Positions 61,766 to 64,000 of a stretch of DNA of 64,000 nt are shown piece by piece; the first letter of the stretch is position 1; each line of letters starts with the position of its first letter. Both the position numbers and the translations under genes were made by a program. The DNA is taken from contig CAWEOA010000002.1 in assembly GCA_963810615.1 (NCBI GenBank), positions 496,001 through 560,000 on the forward strand, given 5' to 3'. The notes below the pieces were generated by a model. That model did not search any database. It was given only the letters and a program-made list of their open reading frames with translations, and was not told where the DNA came from. Source of the stretch: JARRQJ01 sp963810615 (GTDB lineage Bacteria > Pseudomonadota > Gammaproteobacteria > DRLM01).

Positions 61766-63175
61766 ATGTCCGCAACCGATGTATTAAAACTGATAAAAGA
61801 CAATGATGTTAAGTTTGTCGACTTCCGCTTCGCCGACACGCGCGGCAAGGAACAGCATGTCTCCGTCCCCGTGAGCACCATCGACGAAGACGTCTTCAAA
61901 GAAGGCAAGATGTTCGACGGCTCCTCCATCGCCGGCTGGAAGGGCATCCAAGAATCCGACATGGTACTGATGCCGGACGCCGACTCCGCCGTCCTGGATC
62001 CCTTCATGGACGAGTCCACCCTGATCCTGCGTTGCGACATCCTGGAACCCCACACCATGCAGGGCTATGATCGCGACCCCCGCTCTATCGCCAAGCGCGC
62101 CGAGGCCTATCTGAAATCCACCGGCATCGCGGACACCGCCTTCTTCGGCCCGGAACCCGAATTTTTCATCCTGGATGACGTGCGTTGGGGTGCGGACATG
62201 AATGGCGCCTTCTACAAGATCGACTCGGAAGAGGCATCATGGAACTCGGAGACCGCGTTCGGCGAGGGCAACATCGGCCACCGCCCCGGCACCAAAGGTG
62301 GCTACTTCCCCGTACCGCCGGTGGATTCCCTACAAGATATCCGTTCCGCCATGTGCCTGGCCCTGGAAGAGATGGGCGTGCCGGTCGAGGTGCACCACCA
62401 CGAAGTGGCCACCGCCGGACAATGCGAGATCGGCACCATGTTCAACACCCTGGTGCGCAAGGCCGACGAGGTATTGATCCTCAAATATGTCGTGCAAAAC
62501 GTCGCCCACTCCTACGGCAAGACCGCCACCTTCATGCCCAAGCCCCTGGTCGGTGACAACGGCAGCGGCATGCACGTCCATCAGTCCCTGGCCAAAGAAG
62601 GCAAGAACCTGTTCAGCGGTAACAAATACGGCGGCCTGTCCGACGAAGCCTTGTTTTACATCGGTGGTATCATCAAGCATGCCAAGGCCCTGAACGCCCT
62701 CACCAATCCCGGCACCAACAGCTATAAGCGCCTGGTCCCCGGCTTCGAGGCACCGGTGATGCTGGCCTATTCGGCACGAAACCGTTCCGCCTCCATCCGT
62801 ATCCCCTATGTGGCCAATCCCAAGGCTCGCCGCATCGAGGTCCGTTTCCCCGATCCCTCCGCCAACGCCTATCTGGCCTTCACGGCTATGATGATGGCGG
62901 GACTGGACGGCATTCAGAACAAGATCCATCCCGGCGATGCCATGGATAAGAACCTGTATGACCTGCCGCCCGAAGAGGAAAAGGAAATCCCGAAAGTTTG
63001 CCACTCCCTGGAAATGGCATTGGAAAACCTTGATACGGATCGCGAATTTCTGACCCGTGGCGGCGTGTTCTCCGACGACATGATCAACGCCTACATCGAG
63101 CTCAAGATGGAAGACGTCACCCGCTTCCGGATGACCACCCACCCGGTCGAGTTCGATATGTACTACAGCCTGTAA
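61766..63175 (+). CDS. glnA: Glutamine synthetase, type I
   Basis: 469 residues, standard for GSI-beta. It forms glutamine from glutamate, ammonia and ATP. Signatures: '[19 protein letters not shown]', '[17 protein letters not shown]', 'FGPEPEFFI', the '[17 protein letters not shown]' ATP/metal region, '[17 protein letters not shown]' and 'NRSASIRIP'. The adenylylation site is Tyr398 in [17 protein letters not shown] ribosome binding site precedes the ATG. Control by NtrC and sigma-54 is supported by the upstream sites. Confidence 0.98.
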   Translation: MSATDVLKLIKDNDVKFVDFRFADTRGKEQHVSVPVSTIDEDVFKEGKMFDGSSIAGWKGIQESDMVLMPDADSAVLDPFMDESTLILRCDILEPHTMQGYDRDPRSIAKRAEAYLKSTGIADTAFFGPEPEFFILDDVRWGADMNGAFYKIDSEEASWNSETAFGEGNIGHRPGTKGGYFPVPPVDSLQDIRSAMCLALEEMGVPVEVHHHEVATAGQCEIGTMFNTLVRKADEVLILKYVVQNVAHSYGKTATFMPKPLVGDNGSGMHVHQSLAKEGKNLFSGNKYGGLSDEALFYIGGIIKHAKALNALTNPGTNSYKRLVPGFEAPVMLAYSARNRSASIRIPYVANPKARRIEVRFPDPSANAYLAFTAMMMAGLDGIQNKIHPGDAMDKNLYDLPPEEEKEIPKVCHSLEMALENLDTDREFLTRGGVFSDDMINAYIELKMEDVTRFRMTTHPVEFDMYYSL

Positions 63176-63200
63176 AACAGCAGTTTCAGTAATAGTGCGA

Positions 63201-63231
63201 CGCCCCTGGCAAAACCAGGGGCGTTTTTTTT
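63201..63231 (+). terminator. Rho-independent terminator after glnA
   Basis: CGCCCCTGG (63201-63209) and CCAGGGGCG (63215-63223) form a perfect 9-base stem with a CAAAA loop, followed by eight Ts. Confidence 0.95.
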
Positions 63232-63288
63232 GACAGCGCCACCATATTCAGGCTACAACACCTTCAGACACAACCCGGATCACTGCAC

Positions 63289-63822
63289 ATGCGTTTAATC
63301 CTAGCCGTCCTTGCATTGAGTGTCACCGCGAGCGCCGCGGCGGCTGTCTATAAATGGGTGCAGCCCGACGGCACGGTCGTGTACTCGGATCGCGCCCCGG
63401 CGGAAAATACCGCACCCACCGATCTGCCCGCGATACAGGAAATAAAAATGCCGCCCCCGCCCCCACCGTCTACCGACACCACGCCGGACAGCAATCAGCC
63501 CCAACAGACCCGGGGCGAGGAATACACAAAATTGACTATCGCTGAACCGGCGGATAACAGCACCTTCCGCAATAACGCCGGCCAGGTCAACGTCAAACTG
63601 GAACTCGAGCCAGCCCTGCAGGAAGGCGACAGCGTGGCCATCATCCTCGACGGCAAGGATATCGGGCAGGGCAAGAGCACCAATGTGGCCCTCAACAACG
63701 TCGATCGCGGCAGCCATAGCTTGCAGGCCATAGTAAAAAATGCCCAAGGCAGCACCCTGATCAGTTCCACCCCCATCACCTTTACCCTGCAGCGCACTTC
63801 CCTGATACAGCGCAAACCTTGA
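63289..63822 (+). CDS. DUF4124 domain periplasmic protein
   Basis: 177 residues. The signal peptide (MRLILAVLALSVTASAAA) is followed directly by the DUF4124 motif VYKWVQPDGTVVYSDRAP, then a Pro-rich linker (PPPPPP about residue 57) and an Ig-like beta-domain ('LTIAEPADNSTFRNNAGQVNVKLELEP'). DUF4124 genes between glnA and the nitrogen-regulator genes glnL-glnG are a recurring gammaproteobacterial arrangement, so ntrB probably lies just beyond this window. The function is unknown. The partial NtrC-like site after it (63850-63866) fits that expectation. Confidence 0.85.
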   Translation: MRLILAVLALSVTASAAAAVYKWVQPDGTVVYSDRAPAENTAPTDLPAIQEIKMPPPPPPSTDTTPDSNQPQQTRGEEYTKLTIAEPADNSTFRNNAGQVNVKLELEPALQEGDSVAIILDGKDIGQGKSTNVALNNVDRGSHSLQAIVKNAQGSTLISSTPITFTLQRTSLIQRKP

Positions 63823-63849
63823 CCCAAACTAGCAACACCACTTCCTGAT

Positions 63850-63866
63850 TGCACCAAAATAGAGCA
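63850..63866 (+). promoter_or_regulatory. Weak NtrC-like site near the window end
   Basis: TGCACCAAAATAGAGCA has a perfect left half (TGCACCA) and a degenerate right half of the consensus TGCACCA-N3-TGGTGCA. It might serve a downstream gene outside the window. Confidence 0.3.
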
Positions 63867-64000
63867 CAACTGCTCCATTCGAGTTATGCTTATTCGGGCA
63901 TAGAGGTGTTTCGCGCCCCCACGCCTCCGCTCCCGTTGCGGCGTTTAATATATAATTTATTGAATTTAAATATGTTTAATTGTTGGCGAACTCGCGAGCA

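Noticed and set aside
1..64000. CRISPR arrays, rRNA genes, prophage or intact transposons
   Set aside because: No regular repeat-spacer pattern, no rRNA-like sequence and no complete integrase or transposase gene was seen on reading either strand.

Overview
The window looks like ordinary chromosome of a motile, respiring gammaproteobacterium, most like the Chromatiales or other sulfur-oxidiser-type lineages. This rests on gene content only: trmB, rsmJ, slyX, apaG, hslR, yggX beside mutY, nudE divergent from yrfG, DUF1631, glyQ-glyS, and glnA followed by a DUF4124 gene. No species can be named. Most of the 64 kb is housekeeping DNA with high coding density. There are no rRNAs, no CRISPR array and no intact mobile element. 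Two tRNA genes are present, Gly(CCC) and Phe(GAA).

Layout. 1-1361: end of a porin gene and a phosphate-binding-like periplasmic protein. 1486-6024: a five-gene cluster behind a near-consensus sigma-54 promoter, encoding a GNAT-fold 'thermostable hemolysin' family protein, an AMP-forming acyl ligase, a heme-oxygenase-like di-iron oxidase, a TPR protein and an SDR. It resembles a small-molecule pathway and is the best candidate here for an undescribed system. 6041-7870: trmB and thiSG. 7871-8813: a scar with a HEAT-repeat fragment, an IS3-type remnant and tRNA-Gly. 8937-13893: host-attachment-like protein, small membrane proteins, AsmA, MutY, YggX. 13923-16206: a paired FGE-sulfatase-fold operon, one member carrying two heme c motifs, then tRNA-Phe. 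16347-23709: cysQ-nudE/yrfG, msrB, an AEC permease, a glycosyltransferase, a Nudix hydrolase and a stand-alone IscR. 23766-28934: a molybdopterin-binding-domain protein, purT, a chemoreceptor with a C-terminal PilZ-like domain behind a sigma-28 promoter, and DAHP synthase.

29257-39091: cytochrome c, a PhoP/PhoQ-like pair, lipoproteins, an IMPase-family protein, rsmJ, slyX, a shortened MoeA-like protein, folE, an FAH-family enzyme and a ChaN-PDZ protein. 39217-46598: DUF1631 protein, a probable sigma-54-dependent non-coding RNA (about 41974-42115), arsC, a glutaredoxin, an unexplained AT-richer gap, a GAF-PilB/GspE ATPase and apaG. 46626-52974: aminotransferase, hslR, a PilZ protein, an arginase/ornithine aminotransferase pair, a Rieske protein and a Nudix hydrolase. 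53132-59378: a secreted lipoprotein, glyQ-glyS-(gmhB remnant)-plsC, and an omptin-like barrel. 59595-63822: a hypothetical protein, a PP-loop thiolase overlapping tusA, and glnA with two NtrC-type boxes and a sigma-54 promoter, then the DUF4124 gene.

Recurring themes are sigma-54 control (three promoters with identical 12-nt GG-to-GC spacing), c-di-GMP/motility links (PilZ twice, sigma-28, a PilB-like ATPase) and sulfur or redox chemistry (thiSG, TusA, glutaredoxin, MsrB, heme c). All functional calls come from motifs read by eye; no database search was possible.
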